Origin: Acidobacteriota bacterium
Lineage (GTDB): Bacteria; Acidobacteriota; Thermoanaerobaculia; Thermoanaerobaculales; Sulfomarinibacteraceae
Length of the DNA stretch: 40,697 nucleotides
Assembly: GCA_024641545.1 (NCBI GenBank)
Contig: JAHECW010000031.1
Location: 1-40,697, forward strand
Direction: 5' to 3'
Shown piece by piece: positions 23,658-31,931 of the stretch. The notes beneath the pieces are model-generated. The model had not been told where the DNA came from. It did not search any database and saw only the letters and a program-made list of their open reading frames with translations. Position numbers and translations under genes: made by a program. Numbering within the stretch: position 1 is the first letter of the stretch; every line of letters begins with the position of its first letter.

Positions 23658-23815
23658 GAGGGTGGAGTGGATCGATGGTGGATGGATTTGGGAGGGTCGT
23701 TTGAGGCCGATTTTTGTCGGGTTCGCAGGTCTCTACCGGTGTTATGGGCTCAGAACCGCCGGAAATCGGGCCAAACGGCACCCGAAAAGCGCCGCCGGTC
23801 TTTCCCGCTGCCGGC

Positions 23816-25438
23816 TCAGCGGTCGGCGAGCAGCCACGCCGTCGCCAGGGCCAGTCGGGCGACCCGCCGGACCTGATCCGCGTCGAGCGCCTCGGCGGTG
23901 TCCCCGGGTTCGTGGTAGGCGGGGAAGAAGTTGCCGAAGAAGCGGATGAACGGGACGCCGGCGCGGGCGAAGTCGCGATAGTCGCTGCCGCCCTCGGTGC
24001 CGTCGGTGCGGTCGAAGTGGAGCGCGATGCCGGTTCCGGCGGCGCCGCGACGCAGCGCCGCGTCGAGCGCGGGCGCGCCGTCGGGAAGCCCGAGCTCGAT
24101 GAAGTCGGCGGGGTTGAGGCCGGTCAGGAGCTCATCGCCGCGCTCGAGGCCGGTGTCTGCGACGAGCTTGGCGATCTCCTCCGGCAGCCAGGGGTGACCG
24201 ATCATGTCGAGGTTGAGGTAGGTCGTGCGCTCGAGCGGCCACAACGGATGACGGACATAGAAACCGGAGCCGAGCTTGCCCTCCTCCTCGCCGGTCCAGA
24301 AGGCGAATGCGACCGTCCGTTTCGGCGCGACCGGGCTCGCGGCGAAGGCCTTCGCGATCTCGAGCAGCGCCGCGACGCCCGAGGCGTTGTCGTCGGCGCC
24401 CGGGTAATCGTCGTCGCCGATGCGCCCGAGGTGGTCGAGGTGGGCGCCGACCAGCACGATCTGCGCCCGGAGCTCGGGGTCGGCGCCGGGGATGACGCCG
24501 AGGACGTTCCGGGTCTCGACCGGGCGCTCGTCCCCGCTCCAGCTGATGGTGGCGGTGACCTCCGGAAGCAACCCGGCGACTCCGCCGCCGGCGCCGAGGA
24601 GCGAGTCCGCGACCGCCGCCGACACCAGCGCGAGCAGCGGCCCGTCGTCGGCGTCCGAGCCGCCGGAGAAGGGCAGGAAGAACCGGTTTGCCACCTCGCG
24701 ACCGCGATCGAGGCGCGCCCCCCAGTCCTCGCGCTCGACCACCAGCACGGCGGCCGCGCCCCGGGACCGCGCCGCCTCGAGCCGCGCATCGTAGCGCTCG
24801 TCGCTGTCCCGGGCATCCCAGCGCGCCCGGAGCTCGTCGGTCTGCCACTCGGCGCCGGCGGGGAGGCCGGCGAGCACGAGGACGATCCTTCCCCGCACAT
24901 CCAGGCCGAGGTAATCGTCGTGGCCGAGGTCCGCTTCACGGATGCCGTGTCCGGCGAACACGACCGCACCGGTGATGCTCTGCGGCGCCGCCGCAGGCGG
25001 CACGACGTCGACGCCGGATGTGAAGACCCGGCCCGAGCTTGCATCCCCATTCCGGCGGGTGACGGTCACCGACCCGTGGAGCCCGCTGATCTCGCGCACC
25101 GGGACCGCCTGGAACCGGGTGCCGGCGTCGGCGCCCGGCGCCGCGATCCCGGCGAGCTCGAGTGCCGCCGCCACGTACTCGGCCGCGGCGTCGAGACCGC
25201 GGTCGCCGAGGCCCCTGCCCGCCAGACCCGGCGAAGCGAGGAAGGCGATGTGCGCGGCCAGCGCGGGCGCGTCGAGACCGGCGACCGCGGCCGCCATCGT
25301 TCCGGGGAGCGGCTCGACCGGCTGCGGCAGGACGAAGTCGGCGGCGCGGCCCGCCGCGGTCTGATCCGGATTTCCGGCGGCGCCCGCCGGAACGGCGAGG
25401 GCGAGAGCGAGACAGAAGACTGCGGTCGGTCGTCGCAT
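23816..25438 (-). CDS. Secreted M28 zinc aminopeptidase with PA domain
   Basis: A 540-residue exported peptidase. The signal peptide is residues 1-22 (VFCLALALAVPAGAAG). A protease-associated insert spans about 115-310. The M28 catalytic core has GAHLDHLG (333-338 region, zinc His), GADDNASG (bridging Asp349), FWTGEEEGKLGS (catalytic Glu pair near 384-386), NLDMIGH (Asp411) and a late His in PAYHEPGD. It should release N-terminal amino acids from peptides in the periplasm or outside. ATG 25438 has AAGGAG 9 bases upstream. It is the last gene of the minus-strand cluster, 73 bp after the racemase gene. Confidence 0.9.
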   Translation of the reverse strand: MRRPTAVFCLALALAVPAGAAGNPDQTAAGRAADFVLPQPVEPLPGTMAAAVAGLDAPALAAHIAFLASPGLAGRGLGDRGLDAAAEYVAAALELAGIAAPGADAGTRFQAVPVREISGLHGSVTVTRRNGDASSGRVFTSGVDVVPPAAAPQSITGAVVFAGHGIREADLGHDDYLGLDVRGRIVLVLAGLPAGAEWQTDELRARWDARDSDERYDARLEAARSRGAAAVLVVEREDWGARLDRGREVANRFFLPFSGGSDADDGPLLALVSAAVADSLLGAGGGVAGLLPEVTATISWSGDERPVETRNVLGVIPGADPELRAQIVLVGAHLDHLGRIGDDDYPGADDNASGVAALLEIAKAFAASPVAPKRTVAFAFWTGEEEGKLGSGFYVRHPLWPLERTTYLNLDMIGHPWLPEEIAKLVADTGLERGDELLTGLNPADFIELGLPDGAPALDAALRRGAAGTGIALHFDRTDGTEGGSDYRDFARAGVPFIRFFGNFFPAYHEPGDTAEALDADQVRRVARLALATAWLLADR

Positions 25439-25511
25439 CGGGGTTGGCTCCTTGGCGGTTCGGGCCGGTCCGAAAGGCCGGCGGTTGATCGGGCGTCGGC
25501 TGCGCATCGGG

Positions 25512-26660
25512 TCAGCGCAGCCGCTCGCTGTGGATGGTGAACGCGGCCAGCCGGTCGGGCGCCACCGTGACGCCGATGCCGGGGCCGGGCGGCACCTCGA
25601 TGAAGCCTTCCCCGTCAAGCACCACCGGCGGATCGGCGATGTCCTCGACAAAGTAGCGCCGGGTCTCCGAGGTGTCGCCGGGGAGCGAGAAACCGTCGAC
25701 GGTCTGGAGGTGGATGTTCACCGCCCGCCCGATCCCGGTCTCGTCCATGCCGCCCGACCACACCGGGATGCCGTGCGCCGCCGCGTGGTCGACGATGCGC
25801 AGCGACTCGATCAGCCCTCCGACCCTGCCCTGCTTGAGGTTGAGGATGCGGCAGGCGCCGAGCGCGATCGCCGCGGCGGCGTCGTCGAGGTCGTGGACCG
25901 ACTCGTCGAGGCACAACGGGGTGGTGAGCCGCCGCTGCAGGATCGAGTGCTGGTAGATGTCGCTGTAGGACAGCGGTTGCTCGATCATCGTCAGCGCGTA
26001 GTCGTCGAGACGCGCCAGGTGATCGGCGTCGGAGAGGGCGTAGTCGCCGTTGGCGTCGACCATGAGCGGGAGGTCCCCAAAGCGCTCGCGGACGGCTCGG
26101 ACGTACTCCAGGTCCTTGCCCTTCTTGACCTTCATCTTGACCCGGTGGTAGCCGGCGGCGACCGCCTCCTCGACCGCTGCAAGGAGCTCGTCCGGGGTGT
26201 CCTTGAGACCGATGCTGACGCCCGACATGATGCGCCGTCGCGGGCCGCCGAGCAGCTCGTGCAGCGGTCGCCCGCTGCGCTTGGCGGCGAGGTCGACGAG
26301 GGCGTTCTCGACCGTCGCCTTGGCCATCTGGTGGCCGCGGACGCGGCGGAAACGCGCGCCCAGCTCGCCGATGGTGATCCCCGGTTCGACGATCGGGAGA
26401 AGGAAGTCCTTGATGATGTGGCGGGCCGTCGACGTCGTCTCGGACGCGTAGTAGGGATCGGGATCGGCCACGCACTCGCCCCAGGCGGTGAGGCCGTCGC
26501 CGTCGAGCCGCAGCAGCAGCGCCTCCTTGACCGTCCACTCGGCGGTGCTGATGGCGAAAGGGGTGATGAAAGGGATGCGGACCACCACGAGCTCGATGCG
26601 GTCGACGGCGCCGATCCGCTCGCCGGCGATTCCGTGCCACGACCGGGTGGTTGCGACCAT
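25512..26660 (-). CDS. Enolase-superfamily N-acylamino acid racemase / o-succinylbenzoate synthase-like
   Basis: A 382-residue enzyme of the MenC/NSAR subgroup. All catalytic positions are visible: KMK at 175-177 (acid/base lysines), metal ligands D202 (VDANGD), E227 (IEQP) and D252 (LDES), and the second lysine K276 (NLKQGRVGG). The intervals from the first Asp on match those of Amycolatopsis NAAAR. The family either makes o-succinylbenzoate (menaquinone path) or racemises N-acyl amino acids. Being among peptidases and an M20 hydrolase, and with no men genes beside it, favours racemisation or epimerisation (inference). ATG 26660 lies 2 bp after the M14 stop; a downstream start is possible because about 20 residues precede the fold. 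Confidence 0.87.
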   Translation of the reverse strand: MVATTRSWHGIAGERIGAVDRIELVVVRIPFITPFAISTAEWTVKEALLLRLDGDGLTAWGECVADPDPYYASETTSTARHIIKDFLLPIVEPGITIGELGARFRRVRGHQMAKATVENALVDLAAKRSGRPLHELLGGPRRRIMSGVSIGLKDTPDELLAAVEEAVAAGYHRVKMKVKKGKDLEYVRAVRERFGDLPLMVDANGDYALSDADHLARLDDYALTMIEQPLSYSDIYQHSILQRRLTTPLCLDESVHDLDDAAAAIALGACRILNLKQGRVGGLIESLRIVDHAAAHGIPVWSGGMDETGIGRAVNIHLQTVDGFSLPGDTSETRRYFVEDIADPPVVLDGEGFIEVPPGPGIGVTVAPDRLAAFTIHSERLR

Positions 26661-26662
26661 GG

Positions 26663-28144
26663 CTAGCGGACCACGCGGAGCACCGGCAGTGTGCCGTCGG
26701 CGCCCGCCAGCTCGCGGAACCGGGGGTACTGGTAGAGGCCGTACATCGCCGCCGGCTCGACAATCAGGGCGGCGCGCACCGCGGCTTCGCCGACGAGCGG
26801 GACCCACAAGCTGCCGGGCGCGAGGTCGACGGCCGCGGCCTCGCCGCAGCGAACGATCTGCCGGCCCTCGTAACGGCTGTAGACCTCGTCGAACTCGTCC
26901 TCGACGCGCAGCAACTCGCAGCTCTCGGCGGCGAACGAACGCGGCGCTGCAAGCTCCTCGAAGGGGATGCCGTGGCGCTCGAGCAGGGCGCGGAAAGGGG
27001 CCGCGGCCGCGGCCGGAACCGCGTACCCGAGCGGGGTCGGCACCGTGCGTTTGACCGCCATGGTGGTCATCATGTTCGCCGTCGCGACCGATGCGGTGCG
27101 ACCGGTGGCCTGGTCGAGGACGGGGAACTCGGTCACCGTGGCCTCCGGGTTGACCCACAGGTAGTTGGTCGGGAGGAAGGCGGGCAGCGGGCGGCGCCTC
27201 GCGTCCTCGATCGTCGCGAGGTCCTCGGCACGATGTCCGTCGCCCCGCAGGATCTGCCCGAACAGCGCAAGATAGGCGTCGACGCGGTTGCCCAGGTCGG
27301 CGTCGCGGTCGCCGTCGGCGTGCCGCGCCGCGGCCTCGATGATGAACGACAGGCCGCCGTACATCCCGAGGCCGTTGAGCCCGCCATCGACATCGGGCGC
27401 CGACGGCCGCTGCTCGTCGTTCGGCGGGACGCCGCCCACCCAGTAGCGGAGAAACCGGTGGCCCGCCGTGCGCACGGCCGCGTCCGCGCTGCCGAGGAAG
27501 CGCAGCGCAGCGTCGCGGACGCGGCGGTCGAAGAGCGGGTTGTCGAGCGAGTCCATCGTGATGTCGGGCCACTTCAGCCAGCCCCGCGCGCGGTAGCCCT
27601 CGGAGTCGCGGCCGAACTCGTGGCAGTCCACCACCACCTGCGGCAGCAGCCGCCGCACCAGCCGGTGGAGGGTCTGAGTCTCAGGTTGCTCGAGGACCAT
27701 GTGGTCGCGGTTCAGGTCGGCGCCGGCGGAGTTTTCCCGGGTCCCGGCCTCGGCGCCGTCCGGATTGACGATCGGCATCACCCACAGGTCGACATCCTCC
27801 GGGAGGAGGCCGGGCTTCCCGGCGATGTCGCGCACGAGGTAGAGCAGCGCGTCCGTACCTGCGACCTCGTCCCCGTGCTGCCGCGCATAGAGGAAGATCC
27901 GCCACGTCCGCCCTTCGCCGCCGCCGAGGTGGACCAGGTAGAGCGGCCGACCCGCGGCGCTCGCCCCCTCGACCGACACGCTCACCCCCGGTTGCCCGTC
28001 GACCCGACGGAGGAATTCCTCCATCTCGGCGAACGCGGTCGTCCTGGTCAGCGTGCGGTGGTCGTCGGGAAGCGCGGTGCGAAGGTCCGGCGTCGCGGCC
28101 GGAGCGGCCGCGAGCGCGGCGAGTGCGAGCAGCTCGATGATCAT
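26663..28144 (-). CDS. Secreted M14-family zinc carboxypeptidase-like protein
   Basis: A 493-residue exported protein with a signal peptide (1-18). M14 residues are present: zinc ligands H90 and E93 in ARQHGDEVAG, H175 in VDCHEFG, the substrate Arg in ADLNRD (R146), and the catalytic Glu in SFIIE (270). The C-terminal 170 residues form an extra domain typical of bacterial M14 proteins. Such enzymes remove C-terminal residues from peptides or act on peptidoglycan or N-acyl substrates; which one is not clear here. ATG 28144 has GGAGGG 5-6 bases upstream. The racemase gene starts 2 bp after its stop, so the two are probably coupled. Confidence 0.88.
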   Translation of the reverse strand: MIIELLALAALAAAPAATPDLRTALPDDHRTLTRTTAFAEMEEFLRRVDGQPGVSVSVEGASAAGRPLYLVHLGGGEGRTWRIFLYARQHGDEVAGTDALLYLVRDIAGKPGLLPEDVDLWVMPIVNPDGAEAGTRENSAGADLNRDHMVLEQPETQTLHRLVRRLLPQVVVDCHEFGRDSEGYRARGWLKWPDITMDSLDNPLFDRRVRDAALRFLGSADAAVRTAGHRFLRYWVGGVPPNDEQRPSAPDVDGGLNGLGMYGGLSFIIEAAARHADGDRDADLGNRVDAYLALFGQILRGDGHRAEDLATIEDARRRPLPAFLPTNYLWVNPEATVTEFPVLDQATGRTASVATANMMTTMAVKRTVPTPLGYAVPAAAAAPFRALLERHGIPFEELAAPRSFAAESCELLRVEDEFDEVYSRYEGRQIVRCGEAAAVDLAPGSLWVPLVGEAAVRAALIVEPAAMYGLYQYPRFRELAGADGTLPVLRVVR

Positions 28145-28244
28145 GCCGGTCCCTCCGTGGCCCGCGGCGCGGCGCCGGCGGATCTGCCATTGCCCGTTTC
28201 CACTCCGCTGCAGGCCGGCCCGCCGGCGCTCCACCGGCTCCGCA

Positions 28245-29663
28245 TCAGAACGGCCCCCAGTTGAGCAGGACCGGCGGCACCAGCAGTGCGAGGCTCAGCA
28301 CGACGAGCACGATCATCAGCGGCAGGAACCAGCGCGCCCAGGTCTCCCACGGGATTCTCGCCATCGCGAGGACGCCCATGGTGACCGCCGACGTCGGCAG
28401 GATCGGGTTGATGAACTCGCAGAGCTGGTAGGCGTAGACCGTGGTCTGGCGGCTCAGCCCGACGAGGTCGGCGAGAGGCGCCATGATCGGCATCGTCAGC
28501 GCCGCCTGTGCGGTTCCGGAGTGGATGAAGAAGTTGATGACCGACTGGACGACGAACATCGCCTGCGCGGCCATGACCCCGGGAAGCCCGGAAATCGCCT
28601 GCGAGCTCGAGTTCAGGATCGTGTCCAGAACCTGCGCCTCGCGCGAGATGATGAGCAGCGCCCGGCCGCAGGCGATGATCAGCGAGACGCCGACCATGTC
28701 CTTCGCCCCGGCCACGAAGCTCGAGGCGATCGCGCTCGGCCGCAACCCGGCTACCACCCCGATGATCAGCCCCATGGCGAGGAACAGCGCTCCGATCTCC
28801 TCGATGAACCACTTGGCCTCGAGGATTCCCCAGATCAGTACCCCCATGCTGGCCGCGAAAATCACGATGACCGCGGCCCGGCGACCGGTCCACGGCTCGG
28901 TGCTGGTGACGGCGCTGAGGCCCGAGAGATCCCGGGCGCGGTCGAGCTCGAAGACCGGGCTCGACTCCGGCCGGCGCTTCACCCGGGCCGCGTACACCAT
29001 GACCCAGGCCACGATGACGCCGGTCCCGATAAACCAGGTCAGGACGCGGTAGCCGAGCCCCGAGTACAGCGGCAGACCCACCAGCCCCTGGGCGACACCG
29101 ACGGTGAAGGGGTTGAAGAACGCTGCGGCGAAGCCGGCCGCCGCGCCGAGAAAGGGGATCGACACGCCGACGATGGAGTCGTAGCCGAGCGACAGCGCGA
29201 GGGGGACGAAGATCAGGATGAACGGGATGGTCTCCTCGGCCATCCCGAAGACCGAGCCGCCGAGGGAGAAGACGACCATCAGCAACGGGATCAGGAACCG
29301 CTCGAGAGTCGGTCGCGCGACGAGCGCCGCGGTGATCCGCCGGATCGAGAAGTCGATGGCCCCGGTGGCCTGGACCACCGTGAATGTGCCGCCGATCAGG
29401 AGCAGGAACGCGATGATCTGAGCGCCGTCGAGAAAGCCCCGGATCGGTGCGATCATCAGCCACTCCGGGCCGAGGCGGATCTTGTCCACCTGATGGTAGG
29501 TGCCGGGAACCGTGACCTGCCGGCCGTCGCGGTCGGCGTGCTCGTAGCTGCCCGACGGGATCAGCCACGACAGCGCCAGCGTGAGCACGATCAGCGAGCT
29601 CACGATGACCAGGGTGTGGGGCAACCGGATCGGTGACTGGGTCGCGTTCGCGGCACGGCTCAT
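28245..29663 (-). CDS. YfcC/DcuC-type transporter
   Basis: A 472-residue polytopic membrane protein with 11-12 hydrophobic segments. It matches the YfcC/C4-dicarboxylate anaerobic carrier family: an N-terminal helix ending in LSWLIPSGSYEH, GMAEETIPFILIFVPLAL, FFNPFTVGVAQGLVGLPLYS, and the C-terminal QLCEFINPILPTSAVTMGVL. Members are thought to move amino acids, peptides or dicarboxylates across the inner membrane. Here it lies between the M20 and M14 peptidase genes, so import of the peptide or acyl-amino acid products is likely (inference). The start at 29663 is followed directly by the first membrane helix; an acceptable GAGAGG lies upstream. The M20 gene ends 18 bp before it. Confidence 0.88.
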   Translation of the reverse strand: MSRAANATQSPIRLPHTLVIVSSLIVLTLALSWLIPSGSYEHADRDGRQVTVPGTYHQVDKIRLGPEWLMIAPIRGFLDGAQIIAFLLLIGGTFTVVQATGAIDFSIRRITAALVARPTLERFLIPLLMVVFSLGGSVFGMAEETIPFILIFVPLALSLGYDSIVGVSIPFLGAAAGFAAAFFNPFTVGVAQGLVGLPLYSGLGYRVLTWFIGTGVIVAWVMVYAARVKRRPESSPVFELDRARDLSGLSAVTSTEPWTGRRAAVIVIFAASMGVLIWGILEAKWFIEEIGALFLAMGLIIGVVAGLRPSAIASSFVAGAKDMVGVSLIIACGRALLIISREAQVLDTILNSSSQAISGLPGVMAAQAMFVVQSVINFFIHSGTAQAALTMPIMAPLADLVGLSRQTTVYAYQLCEFINPILPTSAVTMGVLAMARIPWETWARWFLPLMIVLVVLSLALLVPPVLLNWGPF

Positions 29664-29681
29664 GGGGTTTCCCGCCTCTCC

Positions 29682-30890
29682 TCACAGGGTTGCGAGCAGG
29701 TCCGCTAGGAGCACCATGCGTTTCTCGAGCGAGCGCAGGTCGAGCCATTCGTCCCGGGTGTGCATCCCGCCGCCCACCGGGCCGAGCCCGTCGACCACCG
29801 GCACGCTCGCGGTGTCCGTCATGTAGTTAGGGAACGAGATCCCGCCGCGGTTGTCCTCGACCTCGAGCCGGAATCCCCGGGCCGCGGCCAGCGCGACCGC
29901 GCGGCGGACCAGCTCCTCCCCGGGGCCGCGGGGGTCGACGGGAGGCGCCGACACCCCCGTGATCAACGTTGCGACCACCTCGTGGTCGGCCGCGATCCGA
30001 TCGGCGGCGTCGGTCAGCTCGGCCAGGACCGCGGCGCCTTCCGCGGCCGACAGAAAGCGAACCTCACCCTCGGCCACCGCCCGTTCGGGAACGATGTTGC
30101 GCTGACGCGAGGTGCCGAGGAGGGCGTGGTTGTCGGCCAGGGCGTCGACAAAGTCGGTGGTCCCGGCCACCAGCCGCCCGACGTTGACCGTCCGCCCGGC
30201 CCCCGGGACGGAGAGCCGCTGCGCCGCGGCGCACCAGTCGGCCGCCGCCGCCAGGGCCGACCGACCCTCCCAGTAGGCGAGGCCGGAGTGGGCGGGTCGC
30301 CCGACGACCTCGAGACGCCACTCGGTGAGACCGCGCCGGCCGGCGACCAACGACTCGGCGTCGCCCCGCGGTTCGCCCGGTTCGAGGACGAGGACCGCCC
30401 TGGCGCGGGCGCTCCAGTGCCGGACCGCACGCTCCGAGATCGACCCGCTCGACTCCTCGTCGGGCACCGCGACGAGGGTGAGCCCGTCGGGCATCCGCCC
30501 CCCCGCCGCGGCCAGCAGGTCGAGCGCACCGACGAGTGTGGCGAGGCCGCCCTTCATGTCGAGCGCCCCGGTGGCCTCGAGCCGATCGCCGGCCACCTTC
30601 GGTGGGACAGCCGGAAGAACCGTGTCCAGGTGGCCGACGAGCACCAGCCGGCGGTCGCCGGCGGCCGGTCCGGACGCCACGAGGACCGGCTGCAGGACAC
30701 CGTCGGCGTCGCGCTCCTCGCGGACGTCGCAGGCCAGACCGCGGCGGGACAGCTCGGTGCCGAGCCGCGCCGCGACGCGCCGCAGACCGTCCGCGTCCCC
30801 GCTCGGTGACGACAGCGCGCAGAGCTCGACGAGGAGCGCCAGCGTGCGCTCGAAAACCTCGCCGCGAACCGGCCGGCGATCCTCGGTCAC
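29682..30890 (-). CDS. M20 metallopeptidase, glutamate carboxypeptidase (CPG2)-like
   Basis: A 402-residue cytoplasmic hydrolase (no signal peptide). All M20 zinc and catalytic residues are seen: H87 and D89 in GHLDTV, D111 in GALDMKGG, the Glu pair 145-146 in PDEESS, E170 in VLEPGEP and H377 in GGGMHTRDE. The dimerisation domain lies near 180-290 (GRPAHSG). CPG2-like enzymes cut C-terminal Glu or Asp or remove acyl groups from amino acids. It starts with GTG in the sequence GTGA, overlapping the TGA stop of the cyanophycinase-like gene, which implies translational coupling. With the NSAR-type racemase it could form an N-acyl-D to L-amino acid route. Confidence 0.9.
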   Translation of the reverse strand: MTEDRRPVRGEVFERTLALLVELCALSSPSGDADGLRRVAARLGTELSRRGLACDVREERDADGVLQPVLVASGPAAGDRRLVLVGHLDTVLPAVPPKVAGDRLEATGALDMKGGLATLVGALDLLAAAGGRMPDGLTLVAVPDEESSGSISERAVRHWSARARAVLVLEPGEPRGDAESLVAGRRGLTEWRLEVVGRPAHSGLAYWEGRSALAAAADWCAAAQRLSVPGAGRTVNVGRLVAGTTDFVDALADNHALLGTSRQRNIVPERAVAEGEVRFLSAAEGAAVLAELTDAADRIAADHEVVATLITGVSAPPVDPRGPGEELVRRAVALAAARGFRLEVEDNRGGISFPNYMTDTASVPVVDGLGPVGGGMHTRDEWLDLRSLEKRMVLLADLLATL

Positions 30891-31846
30891 CAGTCTTCTC
30901 CGGCATTGTCGGCGCGCGGAAGCCGGTCGGAACCCGGTTGATCGCCGGGACCGGTTGTCGGTTGCCCGCCGGCGCCGGGGTCGGACCCGGTGACGACCCG
31001 GCGCGTCGCGAGGTCGAAGACCTCGCCGGCCAGCAGCAGGTCGACCCGCAGGCCGTGCACCCCGAGGTCGTCCTCCGCGGCTCTGCCGGCCCGCCGGCTC
31101 ACCGCTGCGGCGCTCGCGTCGAGCACCATGACGGCGCGGTCGCCCATGACCTCGAAGGTCCCGTCCGGGCGGACCCAGACGGCGGTGTCCTCGTCGATGC
31201 CGACGCCGAGCATCTCCGGGTGCTCGAGGATCACCGAGATCAGCCGGTTGGAACGTTGGCGGGCGATGAAGTGCTGGTCGACGATGACATCGCGGAACAA
31301 TCCCAGGCCGCGCACGAGCTCGACGCTCCCGGCGCGGATGACCTCGAAGTCGCCTTCGCCGGTGATCATGAGCGGGCTCTGGCAGGCGGTGCCGGCCGAG
31401 GTGCCCCCGACCACCGCACCGCGAGCGAACGCCGCGGCGACGGCGTCACCCACCGCCGTGTCGAGGAGCGCGCGGGTGATGCGGGCCTGGTCGCCGCCGC
31501 CGAAGAAGATACCTCCGGCCGCGGCCGCAGCTTCGGCCCAGTCCGGCCGCATGGCGTCATCCCGGTTCTTGATGTCGAGGGTGACGACGTTCGGGCAGCC
31601 GTACTTCTCACGGAAGAGATCGGTGTAGTAAGTGGCGACATCCGCGTCGTCGGACGCGGTCGGAATGGCGACGATTCGCGCCTGCGGCCCCCCGGCGAGC
31701 TCGATGAACTTCGCCATCGCGTCGGCGGGCTTGTCGCCGCCGCCGATCAGCACCAGGTGGCCTTGCGGCGCCTCGGCGGCGAAGGTGCCGGCGGCGATCA
31801 TCGCCCCGGTCGAGAACGCGATCAGGAATGACAGCAGGGATCGCAC
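30887..31846 (-). CDS. Secreted cyanophycinase-like S51 peptidase
   Basis: A 319-residue exported protein. A signal peptide (1-23) is followed by the class I amidotransferase-like S51 fold: HLVLIGGGDKP, FFGGGDQ, the nucleophile S150 in VGGTSAGTA, and DQHFIARQRSNRLISVI, the hallmark of cyanophycinases. Cyanophycinase releases beta-Asp-Arg dipeptides from cyanophycin; secreted relatives may act on other beta-aspartyl peptides. The start is GTG 31846, with AGAGAGGTGAT ending 6 bases upstream; this gives the signal peptide, while the longer open frame does not. A terminator-like hairpin separates it from the TonB receptor gene 85 bp upstream. Its C-terminal 30 residues are low-complexity and rich in Gly and Pro. 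Confidence 0.88.
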   Translation of the reverse strand: MRSLLSFLIAFSTGAMIAAGTFAAEAPQGHLVLIGGGDKPADAMAKFIELAGGPQARIVAIPTASDDADVATYYTDLFREKYGCPNVVTLDIKNRDDAMRPDWAEAAAAAGGIFFGGGDQARITRALLDTAVGDAVAAAFARGAVVGGTSAGTACQSPLMITGEGDFEVIRAGSVELVRGLGLFRDVIVDQHFIARQRSNRLISVILEHPEMLGVGIDEDTAVWVRPDGTFEVMGDRAVMVLDASAAAVSRRAGRAAEDDLGVHGLRVDLLLAGEVFDLATRRVVTGSDPGAGGQPTTGPGDQPGSDRLPRADNAGEDW

Positions 31847-31874
31847 GATTGCATCACCTCTCTCGCCGACTCGT

Positions 31875-31914
31875 TGAAAATGGGGAGGGGCGGCCGATCG
31901 ACCGCCGCCTCCCC
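31875..31914 (-). terminator. Terminator/attenuator between receptor and peptidase genes
   Basis: GGGGAGG...CCTCCCC arms (7 bp, extended by GCGG/CCGC) form a strong GC-rich hairpin at 31882-31914, followed on the minus strand by ATTTTCAAC. It sits 18 bp after the TonB receptor stop. It would trim transcription before the downstream peptidase genes. Confidence 0.6.
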
Positions 31915-31931
31915 GTTCGTGTGACTGGATT

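Noticed and set aside
23714-25540. A 608-codon plus-strand frame opposite the M28 gene
   Set aside because: Composition is Arg/Gly/Glu/Val-biased as expected of a shadow. The M28 zinc motifs are on the other strand.
26661-27572. N-terminal extension of the racemase frame up to 27572
   Set aside because: The added 304 residues lie in another frame over the M14 gene and are Arg/Pro-rich. The enolase-superfamily fold begins about 20 residues after ATG 26660.
26651-29636. Long plus-strand frames opposite the M14 and YfcC genes (537 and 527 codons)
   Set aside because: Low-complexity Arg/Asp/Gln-rich translations with no motifs, antisense to well-supported genes.
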